Source of the DNA: Nonomuraea rhodomycinica
GTDB taxonomy: Bacteria > Actinomycetota > Actinomycetes > Streptosporangiales > Streptosporangiaceae
Length of the DNA stretch: 64,000 nucleotides
Assembly (NCBI RefSeq): GCF_013363995.1
Contig: NZ_JABWGO010000019.1
Coordinates: 1 to 64,000, forward strand
Direction of reading: 5' to 3'
Position 1 is the first letter of the stretch; every line of letters starts with the position of its first letter. The notes under the pieces were generated by a model. That model was given only the letters and a program-made list of their open reading frames with translations, had not been told where the DNA came from and made no database searches. Positions 1 through 8,171 of this stretch are shown piece by piece. Made by a program: the position numbers and the translations under genes.

Positions 1-126
1 TTGGCGGCGCATATTCCGTTGGTGCGGTTGGATGCGCGGTCGAAGGATTCGGTCAAGAGTGCGTTGATCAATCTGGTGGAGCATGCGTTGACGGTGCGGA
101 TGGCCGTGCCAGGCTGGAGCGGCTGA
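1..126 (+). CDS. C-terminal fragment of conservon-type small GTPase (CvnD-like)
   Basis: The window opens inside an ORF in frame 1 that stops with TGA at 124-126. The 41 visible residues read like the last helix of the Ras-like GTPases of actinobacterial conservons: a VRLDARSKDSV segment followed by a SALINLVEHAL helix, which in CvnD proteins ends the G domain. These proteins couple a histidine-kinase-like sensor and a roadblock protein to signalling at the membrane. The Walker motifs lie outside the window, so the call rests on a short tail only. It is unrelated in function to ffh, which starts 55 bp later. Confidence 0.55.
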   Translation: MAAHIPLVRLDARSKDSVKSALINLVEHALTVRMAVPGWSG

Positions 127-181
127 CGGAGCGGCTAGGCTGAGTTCAGACCTACATTCGCTTCGAGGACTGGCCAACCAC

Positions 182-1738
182 GTGTTCGAGACGCTTTCCG
201 ACCGGCTGACATCGGTCTTCTCCTCCCTCCGATCCAAGGGTCGGCTGTCCGACGCCGACATCGACGCCACCACCCGCGAGATCCGCATCGCGCTGCTCGA
301 GGCGGACGTCGCGCTGCCTGTGGTGAAGGCATTCGTCGCCCAGGTCAAGGAGCGCGCCCGCGGCGCCGAGGTGTCCCAGGCGCTCAACCCGGCGCAGCAG
401 GTCGTCAAGATCGTCAATGACGAGCTGATCGAGATCCTCGGCGGCGAGACCCGCAGGCTGCGCTTCGCGAAGACGCCGCCGACCGTCATCATGCTCGCCG
501 GCCTCCAGGGCGCCGGAAAGACCACGCTGGCGGGCAAGCTCGCCCGCTGGCTGCGCGAGCAGGGCCACGCGCCCATGCTGGTCGCCGCCGACCTCCAGCG
601 GCCCAACGCCGTCCAGCAGCTCCAGGTCGTCGGCGAGCGGGCACAGGTCGCCGTCTACGCCCCCGAGCCCGGCAGCGGCGTCGGCGACCCCGTCGAGGTG
701 GCCCGCCGCTCCATCGACGAGGCGCGGCGCCTGCAGCACGACATCGTCATCATCGACACGGCCGGCCGTCTCGGCATCGACCAGGAGATGATGAAGCAGG
801 CCGCCGACATCCGCGCCGCGGTCACGCCCGACGAGGTCCTGTTCGTGGTCGACGCCATGATCGGCCAGGACGCGGTCACCACCGCCCAGGCGTTCATGGA
901 GGGCGTCGGCTTCGACGGGGTCGTGCTCACCAAGCTCGACGGCGACGCCCGGGGTGGCGCCGCCCTCTCGGTCCGGCACATCACCGGCCGGCCGATCATG
1001 TTCGCCTCCACCGGCGAGAAGCTCGAGGACTTCGACGCCTTCCACCCCGACCGGATGGCGTCCCGCATCCTCGACATGGGTGACATCCTCACCCTCATCG
1101 AGCAGGCCCAGAAGACCTTCGACGAGGAGCAGGCCGCCAAGATGGCGGGCAAGCTCACCTCGGGCGAGAACTTCACCCTCGAGGACTTCCTCGAGCAGAT
1201 GATGATGGTCCAGAAGATGGGCCCCATCAAGAACCTGCTCGGCATGATGCCCGGCATGGGGCAGATGCGCGACCAGCTCAACTCCATCGACGACCGCGAC
1301 CTCGACCGCCTCGCCGCCATCATCCGCTCGATGACCCCGGCCGAGCGCCAGGACCCGAAGATCATCAACGGCTCGCGGCGCGCCCGCATCGCCGCGGGCT
1401 CCGGCGTCACCGTCACAGCCGTCAGCAACCTGGTCACCCGCTTCTTCGAGGCCCAGAAGATGATGAAGCGCGTGGCCGGGGGCATGGGGCTGCCCGGCAT
1501 GCCCGGTGGCCGGGGCAAGGCCGCCAAGGCGCAGAAGAAGGCCAAGAAGGGGCGCCGGGTCAGCGGCGACCCGCGCAAGGCGGCGCTCGGCAAGGCCCAG
1601 GCCGACGACGCGCCGCCGGCCGCCCCCAAGCCCGGCGGCCTGCTGGGCAACCTGGGCGCCGGCAAGCTGCCGCCGGGCATGGAGCTCCCGCCCGGCTTCG
1701 ACCCGAGCAAGCTCAACCTGCCGCCGCGCCAGAAGTGA
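182..1738 (+). CDS. ffh: Signal recognition particle protein Ffh
   Basis: 518 aa. Ffh binds 4.5S RNA and signal sequences of nascent membrane proteins and delivers ribosomes to FtsY. N domain at about 1-90; G domain with P-loop GLQGAGKTT at 107-115, DTAGR and TKLDGDARGG motifs; methionine-rich M domain at about 325-430 with the GSRRARIAAGSG RNA-binding helix. The last 85 residues form a Lys/Ala then Pro/Gly-rich tail, longer than in the E. coli protein but usual for actinomycetes. Start GTG at 182, chosen because VFETLSDRL is the canonical Ffh N terminus. A strong hairpin follows the stop, so the gene is probably transcribed separately from rpsP. Confidence 0.98.
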   Translation: MFETLSDRLTSVFSSLRSKGRLSDADIDATTREIRIALLEADVALPVVKAFVAQVKERARGAEVSQALNPAQQVVKIVNDELIEILGGETRRLRFAKTPPTVIMLAGLQGAGKTTLAGKLARWLREQGHAPMLVAADLQRPNAVQQLQVVGERAQVAVYAPEPGSGVGDPVEVARRSIDEARRLQHDIVIIDTAGRLGIDQEMMKQAADIRAAVTPDEVLFVVDAMIGQDAVTTAQAFMEGVGFDGVVLTKLDGDARGGAALSVRHITGRPIMFASTGEKLEDFDAFHPDRMASRILDMGDILTLIEQAQKTFDEEQAAKMAGKLTSGENFTLEDFLEQMMMVQKMGPIKNLLGMMPGMGQMRDQLNSIDDRDLDRLAAIIRSMTPAERQDPKIINGSRRARIAAGSGVTVTAVSNLVTRFFEAQKMMKRVAGGMGLPGMPGGRGKAAKAQKKAKKGRRVSGDPRKAALGKAQADDAPPAAPKPGGLLGNLGAGKLPPGMELPPGFDPSKLNLPPRQK

Positions 1739-1744
1739 CCCGCT

Positions 1745-1781
1745 GACGCCGCCCCCTGTGGCCGTGCCGGGGGGCGGCGTC
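1745..1781 (+). terminator. Strong hairpin after ffh
   Basis: Perfect 12-bp stem: GACGCCGCCCCC (1745-1756) pairs with GGGGGCGGCGTC (1770-1781) around a 13-nt loop, starting 7 nt after the ffh stop. No U tract follows, which is common for actinobacterial terminators. Confidence 0.75.
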
Positions 1782-1849
1782 GCTGTGTCAGCGGCTCCCC
1801 GCTGGGCCGTCTTTCGCCGGCGGGCCTCTCGGCCGCGCGCGTTCCGCCG

Positions 1850-2110
1850 GCGCGGATCCGGGCATCGCGGGTTGCCGGCGCCCGTATCGGGGCGTCCCGG
1901 GTTGCCGGCGGATCCAGCGTGGCGGGTGGTCTTGCCACGGGGCGTCCCGGGCCATCATCTCCAGCCGTCACGCGCGGTCATCGGGGACGACCGCAACGGT
2001 CCCTCGCGGACGACCGCAGCCGTCCCTCGCGGACGACCGCAACCGAGTTCGCCGACGGCCGCAACCGAGTTCGCCGACGGCCGCGACGGACGGTCCCCGG
2101 AGAAGGGGAC
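1850..2110. repeat. Short direct repeats in the ffh-rpsP gap
   Basis: Two near-identical segments containing GGGTTGCCGGCG lie about 32 bp apart (around 1869 and 1902). They are followed by 22-23 bp units built on TCGCGGACGACCGCA and TTCGCCGACGGCCGCAAC between about 1975 and 2095. No ORF here has a ribosome-binding site or recognisable product. Confidence 0.55.
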
Positions 2111-2118
2111 TCATCCGC

Positions 2119-2441
2119 CACCCGGGGAGAGCCCGGGCGTCGTCCCGGCGACGAGCCGGACCGTCACCCGGGGATAGCCTGGGCGTCGTCGCGGCGACGA
2201 GCCGGACCGTCACCTGGAGAGTGCCCGGGTGTCGTCCCGGCGACGAGCCGGGCCGTCGCCCGGAGAGGATCCAGGAGTCGCCTCGGCGATGAGTCCGGCC
2301 GTCACCTGGAGAGGATCCATCCAGGCGTCGCCTCGGCGACGAGCCATCACCTGGAGAGGGTCCAGGCGTTGCCCCGGCGACGAGTCCGGCCGTCAGCCGG
2401 AGAGGGCCCGAGTCTCGCGCCCCGGAGCGGTCTCCGGCCGT
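2119..2441. repeat. 46-bp tandem repeat array, seven copies, between ffh and rpsP
   Basis: Units start at 2119, 2165, 2211, 2257, 2303, 2348 and 2394; five are exactly 46 bp and two differ by 1-2 bp. The first two differ at only a few positions and later ones diverge more. Each unit holds a hairpin in which TCGTC pairs with GACGA inside an outer GGC/GCC pair. The unit length is not a multiple of three, so the array is not a conserved reading frame. It fills much of an otherwise gene-free 993-bp gap. Confidence 0.85.
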
Positions 2442-2731
2442 CCTTCGGAGGCGACACCAACCAGCGTCAAAGACTCTCCCAAGAGAGCGCCAGCGCGGCG
2501 CCGGACCAGCGCCCAAGAGGCACGCGAACTGCGGCCGGATGAGGCCGGATGCGCGCGTCGCGTCGCTGGCAGTGTCTGGGATCTGGCAGAATGACATGTT
2601 GGAACACCGTGACCAGTCGGGTGCCCTCTCACCTCCCGGCGGCCACGCCTGTCCCTGGAGCGATCGTCCTGCCGTGCCCCACTCGGCGAGGCGTCGCTCA
2701 CCCGCGCTCAAAAGCAGGAGAGACCACACCC

Positions 2732-3172
2732 GTGGCAGTCAAGATCAAGCTCAAGCGGCTCGGCATGATCCGCAACGCTCAGTACCGTATCGTCGTCGCC
2801 GACAGCCGCACCAAGCGTGACGGCCGGGCGATCGAGGAGATCGGCCTGTACCACCCGAAGGAGAACCCTTCGCGCATCGAGATCGACGCGGAGCGCGCCG
2901 CCCACTGGCTGGGCGTCGGCGCGCAGCCGACCGAGCCGGTGCTGAAGCTGCTCAAGCTCACCGGTGACTGGCAGAAGTTCAAGGGCGAGCCCGCCCCCGC
3001 GCCGCTCAAGGTCGCCGAGCCGGCGGCCGACCGCCACGCGCTCTACGAGGCCGCGGCCAAGGAGGCCCTGTCCGGTGGCGACACCGGCACGACCGCCACC
3101 ACGCCGAAGAAGTCCAAGAAGAAGGACGACGCCGAGGCCGCCGCCGAGACCCCGACCGAGGGCGAGGGCTGA
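2732..3172 (+). CDS. rpsP: 30S ribosomal protein S16
   Basis: 146 aa. S16 is an assembly protein of the small subunit body. The first 75 residues are the complete S16 fold (AVKIKLKRLGMIRNAQYRI, SRTKRDGRAIEEIG, YHPKENPS). The remainder is an Ala/Lys/Glu-rich tail that makes the protein longer than the usual 80-90 aa; such extensions are normal in actinomycetes. Start GTG at 2732, with GCAGGAG 12 nt upstream. khpA follows after 1 nt, so the two are co-transcribed. Confidence 0.97.
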   Translation: MAVKIKLKRLGMIRNAQYRIVVADSRTKRDGRAIEEIGLYHPKENPSRIEIDAERAAHWLGVGAQPTEPVLKLLKLTGDWQKFKGEPAPAPLKVAEPAADRHALYEAAAKEALSGGDTGTTATTPKKSKKKDDAEAAAETPTEGEG

Positions 3173-3173
3173 C

Positions 3174-3419
3174 GTGCTCGAGGAGGCTCTCGAGCACCTC
3201 GTGAAGGGCATCGTCGAACATCCCGACGATGTCCGGGTCCGCGCACGCCGCATCCGCAGCGGGCGCGTCCTGGAGGTCCGGGTGCACCCCGAGGACCTGG
3301 GCAAGGTCATCGGTCGCGGCGGGCGCACCGCCAAGGCGTTGCGCACCGTGGTGAACGCCCTGGCCGACGGGAAGTACGTGCGGGTCGATCTGCTCGACCT
3401 GGACGAAGCAGTCCGTTAG
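3174..3419 (+). CDS. khpA: KH-domain RNA-binding protein KhpA
   Basis: 81 aa, a single type II KH domain with the GxxG loop in VIGRGGRTAKALR (about residues 44-56). The family (formerly YlqC) binds RNA, often with KhpB/Jag, and affects division and translation in Gram-positive bacteria. GTG start at 3174, 1 nt after the rpsP stop, reading VLEEALEHLVKGIVEHP, a standard KhpA N terminus. The rpsP-khpA-rimM-trmD order is conserved. Confidence 0.95.
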   Translation: MLEEALEHLVKGIVEHPDDVRVRARRIRSGRVLEVRVHPEDLGKVIGRGGRTAKALRTVVNALADGKYVRVDLLDLDEAVR

Positions 3420-3431
3420 CGTCAGGAATTC

Positions 3432-3464
3432 GCGCCCTCATCGGTCTCGTTCCGATGAGGGCGC
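3432..3464 (+). terminator. Perfect 13-bp hairpin between khpA and rimM
   Basis: GCGCCCTCATCGG (3432-3444) pairs perfectly with CCGATGAGGGCGC (3452-3464) around a 7-nt loop. It starts 12 nt after the khpA stop and ends 24 nt before rimM. No U tract follows, so it may be a partial terminator, an RNA-processing site or a stability element rather than a full stop. Confidence 0.65.
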
Positions 3465-3488
3465 TCGCGTGAGAGAAGGCAGGTACAC

Positions 3489-3992
3489 GTGCAGCTCGTC
3501 GTCGGCCGGATAGGCCGCCCGCACGGCATCCGTGGTGACGTGACCGTGGAGGTGCGCACCGACGATCCCGAGCTGCGCTTCGCCGCCGGCGCGTCGGTCG
3601 CGACCGACCCTGCGGGCAGGGGTCCGCTCGTCATCGAGAGCCGCCGCTGGCACAAGGACGTCCTGCTGGTCCACTTCGCCGGCGTGGACGACCGCGACAC
3701 GGCCGAGAGTCTGCGCGGCGTCATGCTCGTCATCGACTCCGCGGACGTGGCGCCGTCCGACGACCCCGACGAGTTCCACGACCACGAGCTGATCGGGCTC
3801 GCGGTGGTGACGACCTCCGGGGAGGCGGTCGGCGAGGTCACCGACGTCCTGCACCACGGCCAGGACCTGCTCGTCGTCGCCCGTCCGGGGCAGGACGACG
3901 CGCTCGTCCCCTTCGTCCGGGAGCTCGTGCCCGAGGTGGACGTGCGCGGTGGCCGGCTGGTGATCGACCCGCCCGAGGGGCTGCTGTCATGA
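3489..3992 (+). CDS. rimM: Ribosome maturation factor RimM
   Basis: 167 aa. RimM binds S19 and helps mature the 30S head and process 16S rRNA. The N-terminal RimM barrel opens with VVGRIGRPHGIRGDVTV (residues 4-20). The C-terminal PRC-barrel includes ELIGLAVVT and LVPFVRELVPEVD, ending in VIDPPEGLL. GTG start at 3489. The stop overlaps the trmD start (ATGA), indicating translational coupling. Confidence 0.96.
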   Translation: MQLVVGRIGRPHGIRGDVTVEVRTDDPELRFAAGASVATDPAGRGPLVIESRRWHKDVLLVHFAGVDDRDTAESLRGVMLVIDSADVAPSDDPDEFHDHELIGLAVVTTSGEAVGEVTDVLHHGQDLLVVARPGQDDALVPFVRELVPEVDVRGGRLVIDPPEGLLS

Positions 3993-4840
3993 CCGCCCGG
4001 CCGCACGGCGAGCGCACGTCCCCGGGCATGCGGCTCGACATCGTCTCGATCTTCCCCGAGTACTTCGCGCCGCTCGACGTCTCGCTCATCGGCAAGGCGC
4101 GCGAACGCGGCACCCTGGACGTACGGATCCACCAGCTGCGTGACTGGACGCACGACGTCCACAAGACCGTCGACGACACCCCGTACGGCGGCGGCCCCGG
4201 CATGGTCATGAAGCCCGAGGTGTGGGGCGAGGCCATCGACGCGATCATCGCCGAAGGTCCGGCCGTCGGCGGGGTTGGGGCTCCGGCGGCGACCCCGCGG
4301 ATCATCGTGCCGACGCCCAGCGGCCGGCCGTTCACCCAGGAGATCGCCCAGGAGCTCGCGGCCGAGCCGTGGCTGCTGTTCGCGTGCGGCCGCTACGAGG
4401 GCATCGACTCGCGGGTCATGCGCGAGTACGGCGCCCGGATGCGCGTCGACGAGCTGAGCATCGGCGACTACGTGCTGGCCGGCGGCGAGGTGGCCGTGCT
4501 CGTCATGGTCGAGGCGATCGGCAGGCTGCTGCCCGGCGTGCTGGGCAACGTCCACTCGGCCGTCGACGACTCCTTCGCCCCCGGCGCCATGCGCAACCTG
4601 CTCGAAGGCCCCGTCTACACCAAGCCGCCGGTGTGGCGCGGACACGAGGTCCCGGAGGTGCTCCTGTCCGGCCACCACGGGAAGATCGCCCGGTGGCGCC
4701 GCGACGAGGCGCTGCGCCGTACCGTAGCCAACCGGCCCGAACTGGCGGCGGCGATCGACCCCGAGACGCTCGACAAGCACGACCGGAAGCTGCTCGACGA
4801 GCTGGCGTTTCGCGTCGGGCCGGAAGATATGGCAAACTGA
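3989..4840 (+). CDS. trmD: tRNA (guanine-37-N1)-methyltransferase TrmD
   Basis: 283 aa from ATG 3989; a second candidate ATG at 4028 gives the canonical MRLDIVSIFPEYF N terminus. 3989 is preferred because GAGGGG lies 8 nt upstream and the start overlaps the rimM stop, but 4028 cannot be excluded. TrmD uses S-adenosylmethionine to form m1G37 and prevent frameshifting. The SPOUT knot is visible in YGGGPGMVMKPE, FACGRYEGIDSRV and LSIGDYVLAGGE. The tail DKHDRKLLDELAF is typical. Confidence 0.97.
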   Translation: MTARPHGERTSPGMRLDIVSIFPEYFAPLDVSLIGKARERGTLDVRIHQLRDWTHDVHKTVDDTPYGGGPGMVMKPEVWGEAIDAIIAEGPAVGGVGAPAATPRIIVPTPSGRPFTQEIAQELAAEPWLLFACGRYEGIDSRVMREYGARMRVDELSIGDYVLAGGEVAVLVMVEAIGRLLPGVLGNVHSAVDDSFAPGAMRNLLEGPVYTKPPVWRGHEVPEVLLSGHHGKIARWRRDEALRRTVANRPELAAAIDPETLDKHDRKLLDELAFRVGPEDMAN

Positions 4841-4847
4841 AGCGTCG

Positions 4848-4894
4848 CCAACCACCATGTGGTTGGTCCGTCATGCCCGGGAGAGGCTCCCGGG
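4848..4894 (+). promoter_or_regulatory. Two hairpins in the rplS leader
   Basis: The 137-nt trmD-rplS gap contains two perfect 8-bp hairpins: CCAACCAC/GTGGTTGG (4848-4866, 3-nt loop) and CCCGGGAG/CTCCCGGG (4876-4894, 3-nt loop). They could attenuate read-through from trmD or be an L19 leader; which one is not determinable from sequence alone. Confidence 0.5.
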
Positions 4895-4977
4895 GTTCAT
4901 CACATCAGCAAGCGCGTCCGCCGCGAGCCCCGGCCGGGTGGACCTCCGCGTGCTCACGAGACTTGAGGACAGCTCTC

Positions 4978-5340
4978 ATGCACACGAAGATCCAGGAGCT
5001 CGAGAAGACGACCCTGCGCAGCGACGTACCGGACTTCCGTCCCGGTGACACGCTCGAGGTGCACGTGCGCGTCGTCGAAGGCAACCGGTCCCGCATCCAG
5101 GTCTTCAAGGGCTTCGTGCTGCGCCGCCAGGGCAGCGGCGCCCGCGAGACCTTCACGGTCCGCAAGGTCAGCTACGGCGTCGGCGTCGAGCGCACCTTCC
5201 CGGTGCACAGCCCGGTCATCGAGAAGATCGTTCTCGTGACCCGCGGTGACGTCCGCCGGGCGAAGCTTTACTACATGCGTGACCTTCGCGGCAAGGCCGC
5301 CCGCATCCGCGAGAAGCGCGAGGCGACCCCCGCCAAGTGA
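4978..5340 (+). CDS. rplS: 50S ribosomal protein L19
   Basis: 120 aa, normal length. L19 sits at the 30S-50S interface. Diagnostic stretches are FRPGDTLEVHVRVVEG, RIQVFKGFVLRRQG, TFTVRKVSYGVGVERTFP and RRAKLYYMRDLRGKAARIRE. ATG start at 4978, preceded by GAGGACA. The gene ends a probable rpsP-khpA-rimM-trmD-rplS transcription unit and is followed by a terminator. Confidence 0.98.
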   Translation: MHTKIQELEKTTLRSDVPDFRPGDTLEVHVRVVEGNRSRIQVFKGFVLRRQGSGARETFTVRKVSYGVGVERTFPVHSPVIEKIVLVTRGDVRRAKLYYMRDLRGKAARIREKREATPAK

Positions 5341-5356
5341 CCCTTGGTTCAGCCTG

Positions 5357-5379
5357 TGGCCCGCGTTCCGCGCGGGCCA
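5357..5379 (+). terminator. Terminator hairpin after rplS
   Basis: TGGCCCGCG (5357-5365) pairs with CGCGGGCCA (5371-5379) around a 5-nt loop, 16 nt after the rplS stop; GGCTTTTC follows shortly after. Good candidate for the end of the ribosomal operon. Confidence 0.75.
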
Positions 5380-5481
5380 TTTGGCTTTTCCGGGGCGTTT
5401 CCTTTATGCGGAGCGACTCGGGCGCGGGTGTAGCCTCGGTCGGGGCTTGTCGAGCCGGTGCATCATCTAGGCTCGTCAGCG

Positions 5482-6411
5482 ATGACTAGCGAGAGCCAGG
5501 AGCACGGCGCGTCGCGCCGCCCTGTCGAGGACGAGGTGGACGTGGTCGCGGAAGAGACGCAGAAGCCAGCAAAAGACGGCAAAAAGGACAAAAAGGGCTC
5601 TTTCTGGAAGGAATTGCCCGTCCTGGTCGTCGTGGCGCTGGTCCTGGCCCTGATCATCAAAACGTTCGTGGTCCAGGCTTTCTACATCCCGTCCGAGTCG
5701 ATGGAGAACACCCTCCTCAAGAACGACCGGGTTCTGGTCAACAAGATCGTCTACCACACGCGCGACATCGAGCGCGGCGACGTGGTCGTCTTCTCCGGCG
5801 TCGACTCCTGGGACGGCGAGTTCCAGATGGAGGAGCCCTCCAACCCGGTCGCCGCCTTCTTCCGCTGGGTCGGCACCGCGTTCGGCGTGGTCCCCGGCGA
5901 GAAGGACTACATCAAGCGGGTCATCGGCGTCGGCGGCGACCACGTCAAGTGCTGCGACGACAAGCATCGCATCACGGTCAACGGCGTGCCGATCGACGAG
6001 CAGAGCTACCTGTACCCCGGCAACCTGCCCTCCGAGAGCTCGTTCGACATCACGGTGCCCGAGGGGCGCCTGTGGGTGATGGGCGACCACCGGTCGGTCT
6101 CGCTGGACTCCCGCTCCCACACGGGCGACCCGGGCGGCGGGTCCATCCCCGTGGGGCAGGTCATCGGACGGGCGTTCGTCATCGTGTGGCCGTTCTCCCG
6201 CGCCGGCACGCTCGACATCCCGGCCACCTTCTCCCAGCCGGCCCTGCACGCGATGGGCGAGCCCGCTCCGCTGGGCGACTCCGTCCCGCTGGCCGCCGGG
6301 TTCGCGCTGGCCGTACCCCTGCTCGTGATCCGTCGGCGCTGGCTGCCCGGCGGCCCCCGGCTGCGTCGGCCGCGCCGCACGGACGGTGCCGAGAACCCCT
6401 GGAGACGTTGA
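5482..6411 (+). CDS. lepB: Type I signal peptidase (first of a pair)
   Basis: 309 aa from ATG 5482; an in-frame GTG at 5458 is possible but gives an untypical N terminus. It cleaves signal peptides of exported proteins on the outer membrane face. A basic cytoplasmic segment precedes one membrane helix (about 45-65). The catalytic serine is in IPSESMENTL and the general-base lysine in DYIKRVIGVGGD. Box E is WVMGDHRSVSLDSR. A second membrane helix near the C terminus (LAAGFALAVPLLVI) is common in actinomycete paralogues. An adjacent Cys pair follows the lysine box (HVKCCDD). The stop overlaps the next lepB (TGATG). Confidence 0.95.
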   Translation: MTSESQEHGASRRPVEDEVDVVAEETQKPAKDGKKDKKGSFWKELPVLVVVALVLALIIKTFVVQAFYIPSESMENTLLKNDRVLVNKIVYHTRDIERGDVVVFSGVDSWDGEFQMEEPSNPVAAFFRWVGTAFGVVPGEKDYIKRVIGVGGDHVKCCDDKHRITVNGVPIDEQSYLYPGNLPSESSFDITVPEGRLWVMGDHRSVSLDSRSHTGDPGGGSIPVGQVIGRAFVIVWPFSRAGTLDIPATFSQPALHAMGEPAPLGDSVPLAAGFALAVPLLVIRRRWLPGGPRLRRPRRTDGAENPWRR

Positions 6412-7019
6412 TGGTCGGCATCAAGAAGCCGGACGCCGAGCGCGACAAGCCCAAGAAGAAGGGCGGCGGCTTCCGCGAGACCGTCCTCCTGCTGATCCTC
6501 GGCGTGGGCATCGCCCTGCTGCTCCAGCAGTTCGTGATCGGGTCGTTCTACATCCCGTCCGGGTCGATGGAGAACACCCTGCACATCGACGACCGGGTCT
6601 TCGTCAACAAGCTCTCCGGCAAGCCCGAGCGGGGCGACATCGTCGTCTTCAAGGGCTGGGACGCCGACGGCAACGAGGACACCATCAAGCGGGTCATCGG
6701 CGTCGGCGGCGACACGGTGGCCTGCTGCGACTCCAAGAGGCGCATCACGGTCAACGGCACCCCCCTGGACGAGTCGTCCTACCTCTACCCGGGCGACTAC
6801 CCCTCCAAGGAGTCGTTCAAGTACACGGTGCCGCCCGGCAAGCTCTGGCTGATGGGCGACCACCGCAGCAACTCGCGCGACTCGCGCGCCCATGTGGACG
6901 AGCCCGGAGGCGGCTTCATCTCGGAGGACGCGGTCATCGGCAAGGCGGTGGTCCGCTACTGGCCGCTGTCCCGCGGGCTGATCTTCACCAAGCCCGAGAC
7001 CTTCGACAAGGTCAAGTAG
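6411..7019 (+). CDS. lepB: Type I signal peptidase (second of a pair)
   Basis: 202 aa. It is shorter than its upstream neighbour and has only the N-terminal membrane helix (about 24-43). Catalytic Ser in IPSGSMENTL, Lys in DTIKRVIGVGGD, box E in WLMGDHRSNSRDSR. It also carries the CC pair (VACCDSK). The pair clearly arose by duplication; Streptomyces keeps four such genes in tandem. The start overlaps the preceding stop, so the two are translated together. Substrate preferences cannot be read from sequence. Confidence 0.95.
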   Translation: MVGIKKPDAERDKPKKKGGGFRETVLLLILGVGIALLLQQFVIGSFYIPSGSMENTLHIDDRVFVNKLSGKPERGDIVVFKGWDADGNEDTIKRVIGVGGDTVACCDSKRRITVNGTPLDESSYLYPGDYPSKESFKYTVPPGKLWLMGDHRSNSRDSRAHVDEPGGGFISEDAVIGKAVVRYWPLSRGLIFTKPETFDKVK

Positions 7020-7073
7020 GGCCGGGCTTCCGGTCGCGGTTCGCGGCCATGGGGGCGTACGCTGCCTCTTGTC

Positions 7074-7742
7074 ATGACAGTTGCGTTCCGCCCCCGGCCC
7101 AGCGTCGTCCGGCGCGATTCCGGACTGTACGCCTACGAGAGGGCGCTCGCGCGCCGCGGCCTGACTCCGATCGCCGGAGTCGACGAGGCAGGCCGGGGAG
7201 CCTGCGCCGGACCGCTGGTCGTCGCCGCGGTCGTCCTGCGCAAGCAGATCGACGGGCTCGGCGACTCGAAGCTGCTGTCACCGGCCGTACGCGAACGGCT
7301 CTACGAGCGGATCGTCGAGGTCGCCGACGTGGGCGTGGTCGTCATCCCGCCCGCCGAGATCGACGCGCGCGGGCTGCACAAGAGCAACGTCTCCGGAATG
7401 CGGCGCGCCGTCGCGCGGTTGACCTGTGACCCGGAGTACATCCTGACCGACGGCTTCCCGGTTCCGGGACTGCCGGCGCCGTCGCTGGCCGTGTGGAAGG
7501 GGGACCAGGTGGCCGCCTGCGTGGCCGCCGCGTCGATCGTGGCCAAGGTGACCAGGGACCGGATGATGGTGGATCTGGACGGCGAGTTCCCGGTGTACGG
7601 GTTCGCCGAACACAAGGGCTATGTCACGCCCGGCCACCGCAGGGCGCTGGAGACGCACGGCCCGTGCTCGCACCACCGGTACTCGTTCGTCACGGTGGCC
7701 AGGGAGATGGGCGAGAATGAGATGGGGGCCGGGGTTGCCTGA
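7074..7742 (+). CDS. rnhB: Ribonuclease HII
   Basis: 222 aa. It removes ribonucleotides from DNA and RNA:DNA hybrids. Catalytic acidic residues lie in GVDEAGRGACAGPLV (Asp37, Glu38), in YILTDGFPV and in AKVTRDRMM; GDSKLLSP is also diagnostic. The C-terminal KGYVTPGHRRALETHGPC is typical. ATG start at 7074, 54 bp after lepB, in a conserved position next to DUF2469. Confidence 0.96.
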   Translation: MTVAFRPRPSVVRRDSGLYAYERALARRGLTPIAGVDEAGRGACAGPLVVAAVVLRKQIDGLGDSKLLSPAVRERLYERIVEVADVGVVVIPPAEIDARGLHKSNVSGMRRAVARLTCDPEYILTDGFPVPGLPAPSLAVWKGDQVAACVAAASIVAKVTRDRMMVDLDGEFPVYGFAEHKGYVTPGHRRALETHGPCSHHRYSFVTVAREMGENEMGAGVA

Positions 7743-7781
7743 CAGGGCACGCCGGGGGACCGGTACGACAGGAGGACCGCG

Positions 7782-8105
7782 ATGAGCGCAGAAGATCTCG
7801 AGAAGTACGAAACCGAGATGGAGCTGCAGCTTTACCGCGAATACCGCGATGTCGTCGGGTTGTTCACCTACGTCGTGGAGACGGAGCGACGCTTCTACCT
7901 GACCAACTCGGTCGACCTGGACGTTCGCACGGCGGAGAACGGGGACGTCTTCTTCGATGTGAAGATGCAGGACGCGTGGGTGTGGGACATGTACCGGCCC
8001 GCGCGGTTTGTGAAGAACGTCCGCGTGGTCACGTTCAAGGACGTCAACGTCGAGGAACTCGCCAAGGCCGACCTCGAGATGCCGAAGGAGGGCTTCTCCG
8101 GCTGA
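7782..8105 (+). CDS. DUF2469 family protein
   Basis: 107 aa, full length for this small actinobacterial family found between rnhB and yraN. Acidic N terminus (SAEDLEKYETEMELQLYREY) and the conserved DAWVWDMYRPARFVKNVRV core. No enzymatic motif is visible and the function is unknown. A strong AGGAGGA site lies 7 nt before ATG 7782. An intrinsic terminator follows. Confidence 0.92.
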   Translation: MSAEDLEKYETEMELQLYREYRDVVGLFTYVVETERRFYLTNSVDLDVRTAENGDVFFDVKMQDAWVWDMYRPARFVKNVRVVTFKDVNVEELAKADLEMPKEGFSG

Positions 8106-8171
8106 CCGGCCGACCGGCACGCGGGCCCTGCGGGACGGGGGTAGGGGCGGCGACCGGTGACCGGCGACTTC

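Noticed and set aside
152..1971. Long minus-strand ORFs opposite ffh
   Set aside because: They run antisense to an unmistakable ffh gene and reflect GC-rich third positions; no domain or ribosome-binding site.
2119..2441. CRISPR-like array
   Set aside because: Units are directly adjacent without unique spacers and no cas genes are nearby.
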